In this document: positions 24,229-33,421 of the stretch, piece by piece
Numbering within the stretch: position 1 is the first letter of the stretch
Layout: each line of letters opens with the position of its first letter
Assembly (NCBI RefSeq): GCF_000017545.1
Contig: NC_009718.1
Location: forward strand, 62,001-126,000
From: Fervidobacterium nodosum Rt17-B1
GTDB taxonomy: Bacteria > Thermotogota > Thermotogae > Thermotogales > Fervidobacteriaceae
DNA length: 64,000 nt
Direction: 5' to 3'
The notes under the pieces: model-generated
Told to the model about the DNA's origin: nothing
Databases searched by the model: none
What the model saw: the letters and a program-made list of their open reading frames with translations, nothing else
Made by a program: the position numbers and the translations under genes

Positions 24229-24987
24229 TTAAATGTGAACTTCTATTTCACATCCTTCAATACAACGTAATTTTTCACGTGCAATTCCTTTGTTTATGGC
24301 TATTTCTACATACCCTGTGCTATCTTCGTGCACTAAAAGTTCGCCTTCATCAACATCCGCATACGTTTCAACGACAGGAATTTGATATGTTTTATTTCCT
24401 ATTTTTAGATTTACGGAATCTTTTTCAGCTATCCAGGAGAATGGTATGTTAGTTTCAACGTTTCCAAATCTGTCAAAATACGCAATTTCACCGTGTATTA
24501 CATTGTTTGATTTATGGGCTTTCCTATATGGTATCGTTGCGTAATTAGGTAATCTTGTGCCTAGTTCGTTAAAAATACCTTTTGTTATATACGCAGCAGC
24601 AGGAGAGAATATATCTCTTCCATGGAATGTTTTCGAGCTTCCAAGATGATATTTTTTATTAACCAAATCGATTATGCTTTTCGGTTGGTAACGTTCAAGT
24701 ACGAGTGTCAAAACTCCGTTATCAGGAGCCACGAAATAATATTTGTCGGTTTCCACTGCAATTGCTTTTCTGGCTGTTCCAACACCGTAGTCGACGACTA
24801 CTAAAAAAACACTCTTTTCGGGGAACCAATCTGCACTTCTATCTAAAATATACATAGCTTCTCTAACGTTGTACGGCGTAATTGAGTGAGTTAAATCAAC
24901 TATTTCATCATTTGTTATACTTCTCATTACTCCTTTGCATATACCAACATAATGAGAACTGCCCCAATCAGTCATGAATACTATCAT
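24229..24987 (-). CDS. S-adenosylmethionine hydrolase, DUF62 (adenosine-forming)
   Basis: A 252-residue member of the SAM hydroxide adenosyltransferase/chlorinase-fluorinase family. Seen are FMTDWGSSHYVG, HSITPYNVREA, VVVDYGVGT, the SAM-binding FVAPDNGVLT and the FHGRDIFSPAAA signature. Family members hydrolyse SAM to adenosine and methionine; the halogenase members carry different residues. Archaeal and Thermotogales versions are usually single copy with unclear physiology. It is 28 bases downstream of the M20 peptidase gene. Confidence 0.87.
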   Translation of the reverse strand: MIVFMTDWGSSHYVGICKGVMRSITNDEIVDLTHSITPYNVREAMYILDRSADWFPEKSVFLVVVDYGVGTARKAIAVETDKYYFVAPDNGVLTLVLERYQPKSIIDLVNKKYHLGSSKTFHGRDIFSPAAAYITKGIFNELGTRLPNYATIPYRKAHKSNNVIHGEIAYFDRFGNVETNIPFSWIAEKDSVNLKIGNKTYQIPVVETYADVDEGELLVHEDSTGYVEIAINKGIAREKLRCIEGCEIEVHI

Positions 24988-25015
24988 TTATGTCCCCCCT
25001 TACAGGAATGCTTAG

Positions 25016-26125
25016 TTAATGAATGCTTACCTGAGATAATTCTATTAGCCATTTTACCATAAAATCAACCAAAAATGGAATAACCTCATCCGATGGGAGG
25101 AACTTGGGATTATGTAATCCGTATTGGATATCGTTAGTTCTCACTCCTGCCCAGAACATCAGTGATGGATATTTCATGGTGAAAAATCCAAAATCCTCCC
25201 CTGTGTATTTCATACCACAATCTATAAAGTTTAATCCAGATTTCGACACGAAATCGCGGAATTTCTCAACAAGTTTGCTATTGTTTACGACAGGTGGATA
25301 TAAGCTCCCTTTTTCTATCGTTCCATTATATTTTTGTGCATTTTGTGATATCTTTTCAAATGTTTGAAGGACTATTTCAAGTGTCTCGCCCCTAATGGAG
25401 CCTTGAACTTCTGAGTAATCTGCAACGGCGTTTCTTACATTTCCAGCAAACATTTTTCCAAAACCAGTCAAAACTCTTTTTCCATATTCGTTGGTATCGA
25501 TGTTTGAATGATAAAACTCATGTAGGAATTCTACAGCATGTTTTAACGCATCTATTCCTCTATGTTTTTGAGCAATATGTGCAGATAAACCTTTGAATTT
25601 TGCCGTAATTTCCATAGCACATGCGAACAGTGTACCTTCAGTTGAAGCGAACTCCCCAAGCTTGTACTCATCAGTTACATGGAGTGCTGTTGCGTATTTT
25701 ACTTTGTATTTTTCTCGCATCTCATCGATAACGTACTTTGCGCCACCTATTGTTTCTTCAGCAGGTTGAAAGACAAATACATAATTGCCTGGAATATCTT
25801 TTTCAACTATCTCCTTTATAACTCCATACATAATCGCCATGTGTATATCATGACCACATGCATGCATATTTCCATTTGTTGATGAAAACTCACATCCTGT
25901 TTCTTCAACTAGTGGAAGTGCGTCCATGTCAGCTCTGTACAATATCGAAGGTTTGGTTTTATCTTTCTCTATGTGGAGAATTAATCCCGTCTTTGCTATG
26001 ATAATAGGTCTTAACCCCAAAGATTCAAGAGACTGTATCAAGATGTTTTGTGTTTTATATTCATTAAAAGCTAATTCGGGATTGCTATGAAGCTTATGTC
26101 TGAGTTCGATAGGTGATATTGCCAT
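25016..26125 (-). CDS. M20-family amidohydrolase, probable N-acetyldiaminopimelate deacetylase
   Basis: A 369-residue zinc amidohydrolase. Metal and catalytic motifs: YRADMDALP, MHACGHDIHMA, and VFQPAEETIGGAK, with the later AHIAQKHRGIDA dimerisation region. The family includes N-acetyl-DAP deacetylase, hippurate hydrolase and IAA-amino acid hydrolase. Because the neighbouring facing operon has dapH and an ArgD-like aminotransferase but no deacetylase, I infer that this enzyme releases LL-DAP from N-acetyl-LL-DAP. Confidence 0.82.
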   Translation of the reverse strand: MAISPIELRHKLHSNPELAFNEYKTQNILIQSLESLGLRPIIIAKTGLILHIEKDKTKPSILYRADMDALPLVEETGCEFSSTNGNMHACGHDIHMAIMYGVIKEIVEKDIPGNYVFVFQPAEETIGGAKYVIDEMREKYKVKYATALHVTDEYKLGEFASTEGTLFACAMEITAKFKGLSAHIAQKHRGIDALKHAVEFLHEFYHSNIDTNEYGKRVLTGFGKMFAGNVRNAVADYSEVQGSIRGETLEIVLQTFEKISQNAQKYNGTIEKGSLYPPVVNNSKLVEKFRDFVSKSGLNFIDCGMKYTGEDFGFFTMKYPSLMFWAGVRTNDIQYGLHNPKFLPSDEVIPFLVDFMVKWLIELSQVSIH

Positions 26126-26195
26126 AAAATATTCTCTCCTTTTTCTCTAGTTTCTTGATAATATACTTGATGATATAAAATTATACCAAAATTTT

Positions 26196-26222
26196 AAAAA
26201 AAGTTCACCCTTTCGGGTGAAC
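26196..26222 (-). terminator. rho-independent terminator
   Basis: On the minus strand GTTCACCC-GAAA-GGGTGAAC is followed by seven T residues. It ends the EF-hand protein gene just before the M20 peptidase promoter region. Confidence 0.9.
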
Positions 26223-26274
26223 GAACTTATAAGGTGAGGTTACGCGGATTTCGTTTTTGCATTTTGAATTATTT

Positions 26275-27162
26275 TTAAACTTTTAAATCGATTTGTCTCA
26301 CAGTACCAACTTGCCCATCTTCCGTCAAGTATATTCCTGTACTCCTTACGACGTAGTTCTCATAGTCAAATGGCGTAGTAACGTTCCCAAGGAATATAGC
26401 ACCAACATTCAAATCAAGCAAACCAATGAGTTTTTCTTTACCATTTTCATCCGTTGTCCATATTTTGAGTTTTAAGAATTCCAAATCATCTTCATCGATC
26501 CAATTATCTTTGTCACTATCAAGCTTTGAAAGTTCTGAAAATCCGTCACCGGATATAGGTCCTAAGAGTTCTGTTGCGTCGTCAACTTTTCCGTTATTAT
26601 TTTTATCGTAAACAAGTAATCCTATGCCACCGCCTATGTAGAATTTATCTTTTTCACCATCGAAATTCAAATCAAGCTCAACTATTTTTTCATTTCCTGT
26701 TTTGGATTTTAAATCTATTACAAGTGGATCAACGACTTTTCCCGATGTTTTTTGATAAGAATAAGATAACTGAAATTCTTTTAATTCAATCGAAAAGTCT
26801 ATAGTTCTTCCGTCTTTTGTTTTGACACTTCCCAACGCTGAGAAATTAGAATATTGTATGTCGAGGTTTTCTTCTTCATTTTCAAACTCAACAACATCCT
26901 GTCCAGCTTGTTTATTAATTTGAATTTCGTAACTTGAACCTGGGAGATATATTTTTATCTTCTTTCCTGTTAATTTTTCGAGCATAGCTTTGATGATTTT
27001 TATCTTCTGCAAGGTTTTATCGTCTATTTGAGGCTTTTTTTCGTTTATTACAATTTCTATTTTGTCTGGTGTTCTGTATTTTCTAAAAGAAGATGAAACT
27101 TTTGAATAATTTAGTGAGAAATTTGTAGCTTCTAATTTAGCTTCATATTCGGCTATTCTCAT
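26275..27162 (-). CDS. EF-hand calcium-binding protein of unknown function
   Basis: A 295-residue protein without a signal peptide. The C-terminal half has two EF-hand/dockerin-like loops: YDKNNNGKVDDATE and LDSDKDNWIDEDDLEF, preceded by a LDLNFDGEKDKFY segment, as in bacterial proteins with calcium-dependent repeats. The N-terminal half is charged and lysine-rich, with no motif I know. I chose the second of two adjacent ATG codons (27162), four bases after GGAGGTGA. It is a single-gene unit with its own terminator. Confidence 0.65.
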   Translation of the reverse strand: MRIAEYEAKLEATNFSLNYSKVSSSFRKYRTPDKIEIVINEKKPQIDDKTLQKIKIIKAMLEKLTGKKIKIYLPGSSYEIQINKQAGQDVVEFENEEENLDIQYSNFSALGSVKTKDGRTIDFSIELKEFQLSYSYQKTSGKVVDPLVIDLKSKTGNEKIVELDLNFDGEKDKFYIGGGIGLLVYDKNNNGKVDDATELLGPISGDGFSELSKLDSDKDNWIDEDDLEFLKLKIWTTDENGKEKLIGLLDLNVGAIFLGNVTTPFDYENYVVRSTGIYLTEDGQVGTVRQIDLKV

Positions 27163-27337
27163 CATTTCACCTCCTGATGTATAACTCAGATTGACAATCT
27201 ATTCTTATCAAACTTATTATCGTCCATATTATGAACTCTTTCAGTTAAATTTTTGGAATTAAATATTTTGTGATAAAATAAGTATAAACTCGCGAAAAAA
27301 TTTGTAATTCAAAATAGATAAAGGGGGAATTTAAGGT

Positions 27338-28477
27338 ATGAAAAAATTTACTTTGGTTTTGATAATGACGGCTTTAAGTGTTTTTGCTTATTATGTAACG
27401 TTTATTGTTGAAGTCCCAGAATACACGCCAGAAGATGCAAAATTGTACATTGCGGGTAATTTCAATGGTTGGAATCCATCGGATAACAATTACGTTTTGA
27501 AACGCGAAAGCAACATCTTCAAAGGTACATTTGAGTTAAGCGGAAAAATCGAGTACAAAGTAACGCGGGGTTCATGGGAAAATGTTGAGAAGGGTGAAAA
27601 GGGTGAAGAAATACCGAATAGGGTTATTTTGGTAGATAAGGATATGGAAGTTAAAATAAAAGTTTACCATTGGAGGGATTTTGTGGAAAAGCAAAGTGCA
27701 GGATTAAAGTCAACTTATACGGGAAATATAAAACTTATAAAAGATTTTTATTCACCTGAACTTGGTAATAAACGCAATATAATTATCTACTTACCACCTA
27801 ACTATGAAAGTTCAAATGACAGATACCCTGTTTTGTATATGCACGATGGTCAGAATATTTTTGATGCATCTACTTCGTTCAGTGGTATCGAGTGGTCTGC
27901 TGATGAGACCGCAGAGAAGTTAATTAATGAAGGGGTTATAAAGCCAATCATAATAGTTGGTATTTATAATGCAGGTTCAGAAAGGATAAACGAATATTCA
28001 CCGTGGATTGATAAAAATTACGGTGGTGGAAAAGGTGAACTTTACGCACAATTTATAGTAAACACCCTTAAGCCTTTTATAGACAACAATTTTAGAACGT
28101 TATCAGACAGGGAAAATACCGCAATCCTTGGGTCTTCAATGGGTGGTTTGATTTCTCTATATATCGGTTTAAAATACAATAATGTATTTTCAAAAATTGG
28201 TGTTATGAGCCCATCATTTTGGTTTTCCGACAGAAAAGTATTTGAATTTATTAATTCTACAGAAGTTCCGAATGAAACGATAATATACATGGACATTGGA
28301 ACAATGGAAGGTTCAAATCCTGATGTTTATGTAAACGATACAAGAAATATGTATAAATTGCTTCAAAAAAAGAGTAATGTGGAAGTCCTTTACATGGAAG
28401 ATAGAGGTGCTATACATTCGGAAAGTGCTTGGGCAAAGAGATTTCCAGAAGTTTTAGTTTATTTTTTCGGTAATTGA
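27338..28477 (+). CDS. secreted esterase with N-terminal glycan-binding-like domain
   Basis: A 379-residue protein. A signal peptide is followed by an AMPK/CBM48-like beta-domain (residues 20-105, LYIAGNFNGWNPSDNNY) and an alpha/beta-hydrolase of the esterase D/CE1 group. The nucleophile Ser lies in LGSSMGGLIS near residue 267, with oxyanion region PVLYMHDGQNIFD and a late His (IHSESAW). Similar Thermotoga esterases act on acylated sugars or xylan side chains. Ribosome site AAGGGGGAATTTAAGGT precedes the ATG. It may be cotranscribed with the next gene. Confidence 0.85.
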   Translation: MKKFTLVLIMTALSVFAYYVTFIVEVPEYTPEDAKLYIAGNFNGWNPSDNNYVLKRESNIFKGTFELSGKIEYKVTRGSWENVEKGEKGEEIPNRVILVDKDMEVKIKVYHWRDFVEKQSAGLKSTYTGNIKLIKDFYSPELGNKRNIIIYLPPNYESSNDRYPVLYMHDGQNIFDASTSFSGIEWSADETAEKLINEGVIKPIIIVGIYNAGSERINEYSPWIDKNYGGGKGELYAQFIVNTLKPFIDNNFRTLSDRENTAILGSSMGGLISLYIGLKYNNVFSKIGVMSPSFWFSDRKVFEFINSTEVPNETIIYMDIGTMEGSNPDVYVNDTRNMYKLLQKKSNVEVLYMEDRGAIHSESAWAKRFPEVLVYFFGN

Positions 28478-28505
28478 TAAAACTTAATTATAAGGGGTGA
28501 GCGCT

Positions 28506-29516
28506 GTGAAACTCATAAAAAGTTACGAGAAAGTTATTGTTTTTGGTTTTGTGTTTTCAATACTGTTGATGACACAAGCGGTTATATTCGCATGGAGTGG
28601 TCACGAAGTTTACACGTATTTTTTGGCAAAATCGTTAAATGCACCTCTTGATAAATTGGTTGAGATAACTCCATACTCTTACAAAGAAACGAGGTTATAC
28701 AACACGAAATATTATTACACAGATGACTTTGCTGGACAAAGGAAATTTTTTGACCCATTAAACATAAGCGAATTTCCAGAAGACAAACCACCGGTGGATG
28801 GAAAAATACCTGCTTTCCAAATATTAAGCATTTATGCTCAATTCCCTGATTTTGGAATGGATGAGGGGCTCAACTTATCTCCTATGCAGGCATTGATTGG
28901 TAATAGCCAAGGAGTAAGACACATGCGATACAAACTTGGAATTATTGAAGCATTCGAAGGGGATAAATCGTTCTTGTACTTTGTTGATATGTCAAAAAAG
29001 GCATTTGAAAAAAGAGATGAATACTGGGGGTACAGGTTCTTATCTTATGCGTTGCATTACATTGAAGATTTATTCCAACCTTATCATGAAAGTCCTGGCA
29101 CGTTTTGGGAGGTTTTAACATCACTTTTCGACAAAAAAGTTATGAAGATGCTTAACAATGCGCATTATACATACGATAACTATTTGGTATATTTGCTAGT
29201 GTACTCAAAAAACAGAGAAGAAGTTGTAAAGATAATAGAAAAAACCCCTGCTAGGTATGTTTCAAAGAATTACGAAAAATTAATAAACGAAGTCATGATG
29301 TACAGCTATTCCAAATTCCCGCAAGTGCATAGTGAGCTGAAAAAAGCTTTTGGAGACATGCTTTACGAGAGAATTCCGGAGATAGAAGATTTCAAAAAAC
29401 TTGAAGAAGAAGGAAAGCTTGATAAATTATATTCTGTGACAAAGGACATAATAGTTGTTATGACTGGTACTATAAAAGGATTTTTGGAAGAATATCTTAA
29501 GAGCTATCAAAAATAA
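28506..29516 (+). CDS. secreted zinc-dependent phospholipase C/P1 nuclease-like protein
   Basis: A 336-residue protein with a signal peptide ending near residue 25 (FAW-SGHEVYTYFLAKSL). Tryptophan at the mature N-terminus, the following His, and ALHYIEDLFQPYHESPG with its HxxxD/H pattern fit the all-helical zinc-dependent phospholipase C/S1-P1 nuclease fold. It likely hydrolyses phosphoesters outside the cell. I chose GTG at 28506, after AAGGGGTGAGCGCT; an in-frame GTG at 28497 lies inside that ribosome site. Confidence 0.65.
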   Translation: MKLIKSYEKVIVFGFVFSILLMTQAVIFAWSGHEVYTYFLAKSLNAPLDKLVEITPYSYKETRLYNTKYYYTDDFAGQRKFFDPLNISEFPEDKPPVDGKIPAFQILSIYAQFPDFGMDEGLNLSPMQALIGNSQGVRHMRYKLGIIEAFEGDKSFLYFVDMSKKAFEKRDEYWGYRFLSYALHYIEDLFQPYHESPGTFWEVLTSLFDKKVMKMLNNAHYTYDNYLVYLLVYSKNREEVVKIIEKTPARYVSKNYEKLINEVMMYSYSKFPQVHSELKKAFGDMLYERIPEIEDFKKLEEEGKLDKLYSVTKDIIVVMTGTIKGFLEEYLKSYQK

Positions 29517-29571
29517 GCATTCAAAAATTTTTATATGAAAAGCTCTTTAAAGTGAATAAATTTCAATGAAT

Positions 29572-29602
29572 CGTGGAATTTTTTAAATTCCACGGTTTTT
29601 TT
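29572..29602 (+). terminator. rho-independent terminator
   Basis: CGTGGAATTT (29572-29581) pairs with AAATTCCACG (29585-29594), followed by a run of seven T residues. It ends the esterase/phospholipase-like unit before glyA. Confidence 0.9.
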
Positions 29603-29669
29603 AAAAGTGTTTATAATTGATGTAGGTAATCATAAAAATTTATCACGAAATTAACTTGGAGGTGTTAGC

Positions 29670-30938
29670 ATGTGGGAATTTGTTAAGCAGACTGACCCAG
29701 AAATCTACGAAGTTATAATGAAAGAATGGGAGAGGCAGGAATATGGTTTAGAACTTATTGCATCTGAAAATTTTGTTTCGCCCGCGGTAATGGAAGCCAT
29801 GGGGAGTGTATTAACGAATAAGTACGCAGAGGGATATCCAAAGAAGAGGTATTACGGTGGCTGTGAATGGGTTGACGTTGCAGAAAATTTGGCACGCGAA
29901 AGAGCTAAAAAATTATTCAATGCAAAATATGCAAATGTCCAACCACATTCAGGTTCACAAGCAAATATGGGAGCTTATTTCGCACTTGCTGAACCAGGAA
30001 GTACGTTGATGGGTATGTCGCTTAGCCACGGTGGGCACCTTACGCACGGTGCAAGTGTGAATTTCTCAGGACAAATTTACAAAGTCGTTCAGTACGGTGT
30101 CAATCCACAGACTGAAACCATCGATTACGATGAAGTGAGAAAACTTGCTTTGGAGCATAAGCCAAAAATTATCGTTGCCGGTGGTAGTGCTTACTCAAGA
30201 ATTATCGATTTCAAAAAATTTAGGGAAATAGCAGATGAAGTTGGTGCATATCTTGTTGTTGATATGGCACATTTTGCAGGTCTTGTGGCAGCAGGAATAT
30301 ATCCAAATCCACTTGAATATGCGCACGTTGTGACGAGTACAACACATAAGACGTTAAGGGGACCTCGTGGTGGATTGATACTTACAAATGATGAGGAAAT
30401 ATATAAGGCGATAAATAAAGCAATATTCCCAGGTATACAAGGTGGACCTTTAATGCACGTAATAGCTGCTAAAGCTGTTTGCTTCAAAGAAGCACTCTCT
30501 GATGAATTTAAAGCTTATCAAAATCAAATTGTTAAGAACGCTAAAGCGCTTGCTAAAGCCCTCGAAAATAGAGGATTAAGAATTGTTTCTGGAGGTACTG
30601 ATACACACTTGATGCTTGTTGATTTGAATCCTCTCAATGTTACAGGTAAAGCAGCTGAAACAGCACTTGGATACTGTCATATTACAGTTAACAAAAACAC
30701 AATTCCAAATGAAACAAGGTCACCATTTGTGGCAAGTGGAATTAGACTTGGAACACCAGCGCTCACGACACGAGGTATGAAAGAAGAACAGATGGAAGAA
30801 ATTGCTGATCTCATCGTTACGGTGTTGAAAAATGTTAAGGATGAGGAAGGAAATGTCGATGAGGAAGTTGCTAAGAGAGTATCAGATAGGGTTATAGAGC
30901 TTTGTAAACAATTCCCATTGTACGTAGGAAAAATATAA
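29670..30938 (+). CDS. glyA: serine hydroxymethyltransferase
   Basis: A 422-residue PLP enzyme interconverting serine and glycine with tetrahydrofolate. It is full length, with [12 protein letters not shown], the [14 protein letters not shown] signature and the Schiff-base Lys in [14 protein letters not shown]. It starts after TTGGAGGTGTTAGC. It is followed by a DUF1015 gene in the same unit, and folP, for folate synthesis, lies elsewhere in the window. Confidence 0.97.
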   Translation: MWEFVKQTDPEIYEVIMKEWERQEYGLELIASENFVSPAVMEAMGSVLTNKYAEGYPKKRYYGGCEWVDVAENLARERAKKLFNAKYANVQPHSGSQANMGAYFALAEPGSTLMGMSLSHGGHLTHGASVNFSGQIYKVVQYGVNPQTETIDYDEVRKLALEHKPKIIVAGGSAYSRIIDFKKFREIADEVGAYLVVDMAHFAGLVAAGIYPNPLEYAHVVTSTTHKTLRGPRGGLILTNDEEIYKAINKAIFPGIQGGPLMHVIAAKAVCFKEALSDEFKAYQNQIVKNAKALAKALENRGLRIVSGGTDTHLMLVDLNPLNVTGKAAETALGYCHITVNKNTIPNETRSPFVASGIRLGTPALTTRGMKEEQMEEIADLIVTVLKNVKDEEGNVDEEVAKRVSDRVIELCKQFPLYVGKI

Positions 30939-30959
30939 GTTTAAGGGGAGGTTTCGTAT

Positions 30960-32195
30960 ATGATTGTTCGACCTTTTAAAGCATTAAGACCCACAAAAGA
31001 TATGGTAAGTAAAATAGCTGCCAAACCATACGACGTTGTTACGGAAGAACAAGCAAGGGAAGTTGCAAAGAACAATCCATACACGTTTTACAAAGTCTCA
31101 AGACCTGAGATAAACTTTGAGCACTCTGCAGATACACACGACCCAAAAGTTTTAGAAACAGGAAGAAAACACCTTGAGTGGCTTAAAGAACAAGGCTTTA
31201 TGTTTGTTGAAGATAAACCAGCATTTTATATCTATCAGCAGCAATGGAGAGACCATGTCCAGACTGGTATATTTGCGACTTTTTCTGTAGATGAATATAT
31301 TGAAAACAAAATTAAAAAGCACGAATTGACAAGAAAAGATAAAGAAGATGAAAGAGCACTCCATGTAAAGGTTGTAAAGGCACATACAGGACCTGTCTTC
31401 TTAATGTACAAATCCCAACCTGAAATAGATCATCTTATAATGAAACACGCAACAGGTGAACCAGAATATGATTACACTGATGAATCAGGTGTACGACACA
31501 TTGTTTGGGTATTAAAAGATGAAAATGAAATAAATAAAATCGCGGAAGCCTTCAAAAATGTGGAAGCTTTTTATATTGCAGACGGTCACCACAGGGCTGC
31601 TGCAGCGGTAAGAGCGGCTATAGATTTCAGAAACGAAAACCCGAATTATACTGGCGAGGAAGAGTTCAATTACTTCTTAGCAGCGCTATTTCCACATAAC
31701 CAATTAAAGATATTAGATTACAACCGTGTAGTGAAGGATTTAAACGGAAATAGTGAAGAGGAATTCATCAAAAAAGTATCCGAAAAATTTGATGTAACAC
31801 CAATTGATGGAGTTTACAAACCCGAGTCAAAGCATACAATTGGAATGTATTTAAACAAAAAATGGTACAAATTAGTCCCGAAAACTGGTACTTACGATGA
31901 AAATGATGTTATTGCATCTCTTGACGTATCGATATTACAAAATAACTTACTCGCACCAATTCTTGGAATTGAAAATCCAAGAACAGATAAGAGAATAGAT
32001 TTTGTAGGTGGAATTCTTGGAATCGAAGAGTTAATAAGGTTAGTTGATAGTGGCTCATTTAAAGTTGCGTTTGCAATGTATCCAACGTCTATAGATGACT
32101 TACTTAAGGTATCTGATGAAGGAAAGATAATGCCACCTAAATCTACTTGGTTTGAGCCGAAATTGAAGAGCGGAATTGTTGTGCATCTCATATAA
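30960..32195 (+). CDS. DUF1015 family protein
   Basis: A 411-residue cytoplasmic protein with the family hallmarks: MIVRPFKALRP at the start, AKPYDVVTEEQAR, the ParB/sulfiredoxin-like core VEAFYIADGHHRAAAAVRAA and the C-terminal KRIDFVGGI segment. The family is widespread in anaerobes next to glyA or serA. Related ParB-like proteins (SerK, SbnI) phosphorylate free serine, so a serine-kinase role is plausible, but this is inference from fold and neighbourhood. It sits 20 bases behind glyA with a good ribosome site (AAGGGGAGG). Confidence 0.85.
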   Translation: MIVRPFKALRPTKDMVSKIAAKPYDVVTEEQAREVAKNNPYTFYKVSRPEINFEHSADTHDPKVLETGRKHLEWLKEQGFMFVEDKPAFYIYQQQWRDHVQTGIFATFSVDEYIENKIKKHELTRKDKEDERALHVKVVKAHTGPVFLMYKSQPEIDHLIMKHATGEPEYDYTDESGVRHIVWVLKDENEINKIAEAFKNVEAFYIADGHHRAAAAVRAAIDFRNENPNYTGEEEFNYFLAALFPHNQLKILDYNRVVKDLNGNSEEEFIKKVSEKFDVTPIDGVYKPESKHTIGMYLNKKWYKLVPKTGTYDENDVIASLDVSILQNNLLAPILGIENPRTDKRIDFVGGILGIEELIRLVDSGSFKVAFAMYPTSIDDLLKVSDEGKIMPPKSTWFEPKLKSGIVVHLI

Positions 32196-32210
32196 TCTTA
32201 CAATATCAAT

Positions 32211-32244
32211 GAAAAGAGGGAGGACTCAGTCTCTCCCTCTTTTC
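32211..32244. terminator. bidirectional terminator between DUF1015 and disA
   Basis: GAAAAGAGGGAG (32211-32222) pairs perfectly with CTCCCTCTTTTC (32233-32244) across a ten-base loop. The 3' arm overlaps the last codons of disA, which arrives from the other strand. Confidence 0.8.
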
Positions 32245-33290
32245 ATTTGTCTTAGCGTTTTTATAATTGCTTTTGCGCGCTTCATACCAACGCCATCAAC
32301 TTTTTGTAAGTTATTTGCATCGGTTTTAACGATGTTAGATAGAGAATGAAATGATTTTACAAGATTTTGTGAAATATTGATTGGTATGTGAATTTCTCTT
32401 CTTAATACCCTGTATCCTCTCGGGTTAACAAATGTTTCAGATACTTGTTGCTGATTATTTAAATCATATCCAAGCGCTTTTGCGATATGTAATAATCTAT
32501 GCTCTAATTTTGTAATGCTTTCCAATACATTTTTAGCTTCTTCTTCACTTAAATCCCTTTTTGAATAATCCATTATCATCAAAGTTAGTATCTCATTCAA
32601 ATCTTTCAACACTTCGCGAAGCCTTAAAGAAGAAAGCCTTCCTTCGTTACCGAGCTCAATTATATTGACAGATATATTATTCGATATAACCTTTATTTCT
32701 ATTCCTCTCATCAATGTTTCACATACAAAATCCAATGGGACGTTACCTTCAACTTCTAATTTGTCTAAAGTTAATAGGTTTTTGTCAAATTCTTCCCTAA
32801 ATCTCTCTAAAGCATTTATTGTTTGACCGACTTTGGTTAGAACGAAATTTATATTTTCAAACACATATTTTTTGTCTTTGTAGTATAGTGTGACGACATT
32901 TCTTCTTTTTGAAACAGCTAAGACCATAATTCCAAGTTGTTTTGCGATTCTTTCAGCTGTCCTGTGGCGTGTACCTGTTTCGTTTGTTGGTATAGATGAA
33001 TCTGGTATTACGTGTACGTTGGCTGCAATTATTCTGCTAATCGATTCATCAATTATTATAGCTCCATCCATTTTTGAAAGTTCGTATAGTTTTTCAGGTG
33101 TGAATGGGCAATCTATTTTAAAACCAATTTGAAAAATACCGGGCTTATTTTTCATATCTTCTTCGTTTATAAACACAATTAATGCACCTGTTTGTGCTTG
33201 CATAATATCATCTAATGCCTTTCTCAATCTTGTTCCTGGAGATACCATACGTATTTTTTCCATTAATTCTTGGTCAAGAACGTCTGCCAC
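32226..33290 (-). CDS. disA: DNA integrity scanning protein, diadenylate cyclase
   Basis: A 354-residue protein. The DAC domain makes cyclic di-AMP from ATP and shows DGAIIIDES and the GTRHRTAERIA motif. A helical linker follows, then a C-terminal helix-hairpin-helix (LQKVDGVGMKRAKAIIKTL) that binds branched DNA. It senses recombination intermediates and adjusts c-di-AMP. The gene stands alone and is divergent from a ROK kinase gene. Confidence 0.96.
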   Translation of the reverse strand: MADVLDQELMEKIRMVSPGTRLRKALDDIMQAQTGALIVFINEEDMKNKPGIFQIGFKIDCPFTPEKLYELSKMDGAIIIDESISRIIAANVHVIPDSSIPTNETGTRHRTAERIAKQLGIMVLAVSKRRNVVTLYYKDKKYVFENINFVLTKVGQTINALERFREEFDKNLLTLDKLEVEGNVPLDFVCETLMRGIEIKVISNNISVNIIELGNEGRLSSLRLREVLKDLNEILTLMIMDYSKRDLSEEEAKNVLESITKLEHRLLHIAKALGYDLNNQQQVSETFVNPRGYRVLRREIHIPINISQNLVKSFHSLSNIVKTDANNLQKVDGVGMKRAKAIIKTLRQMKRGRD

Positions 33291-33421
33291 TTGTTATCAC
33301 TTCCTTGAACAAAAATTTCAAAATTGTTCATTTATATTATACACGAAAATTAGAAATTATGTTATAATGAATTAGTGAGTTATTTCGATTAGAATTTAGC
33401 ATTAGCTTAGGAGGCAAGGCT

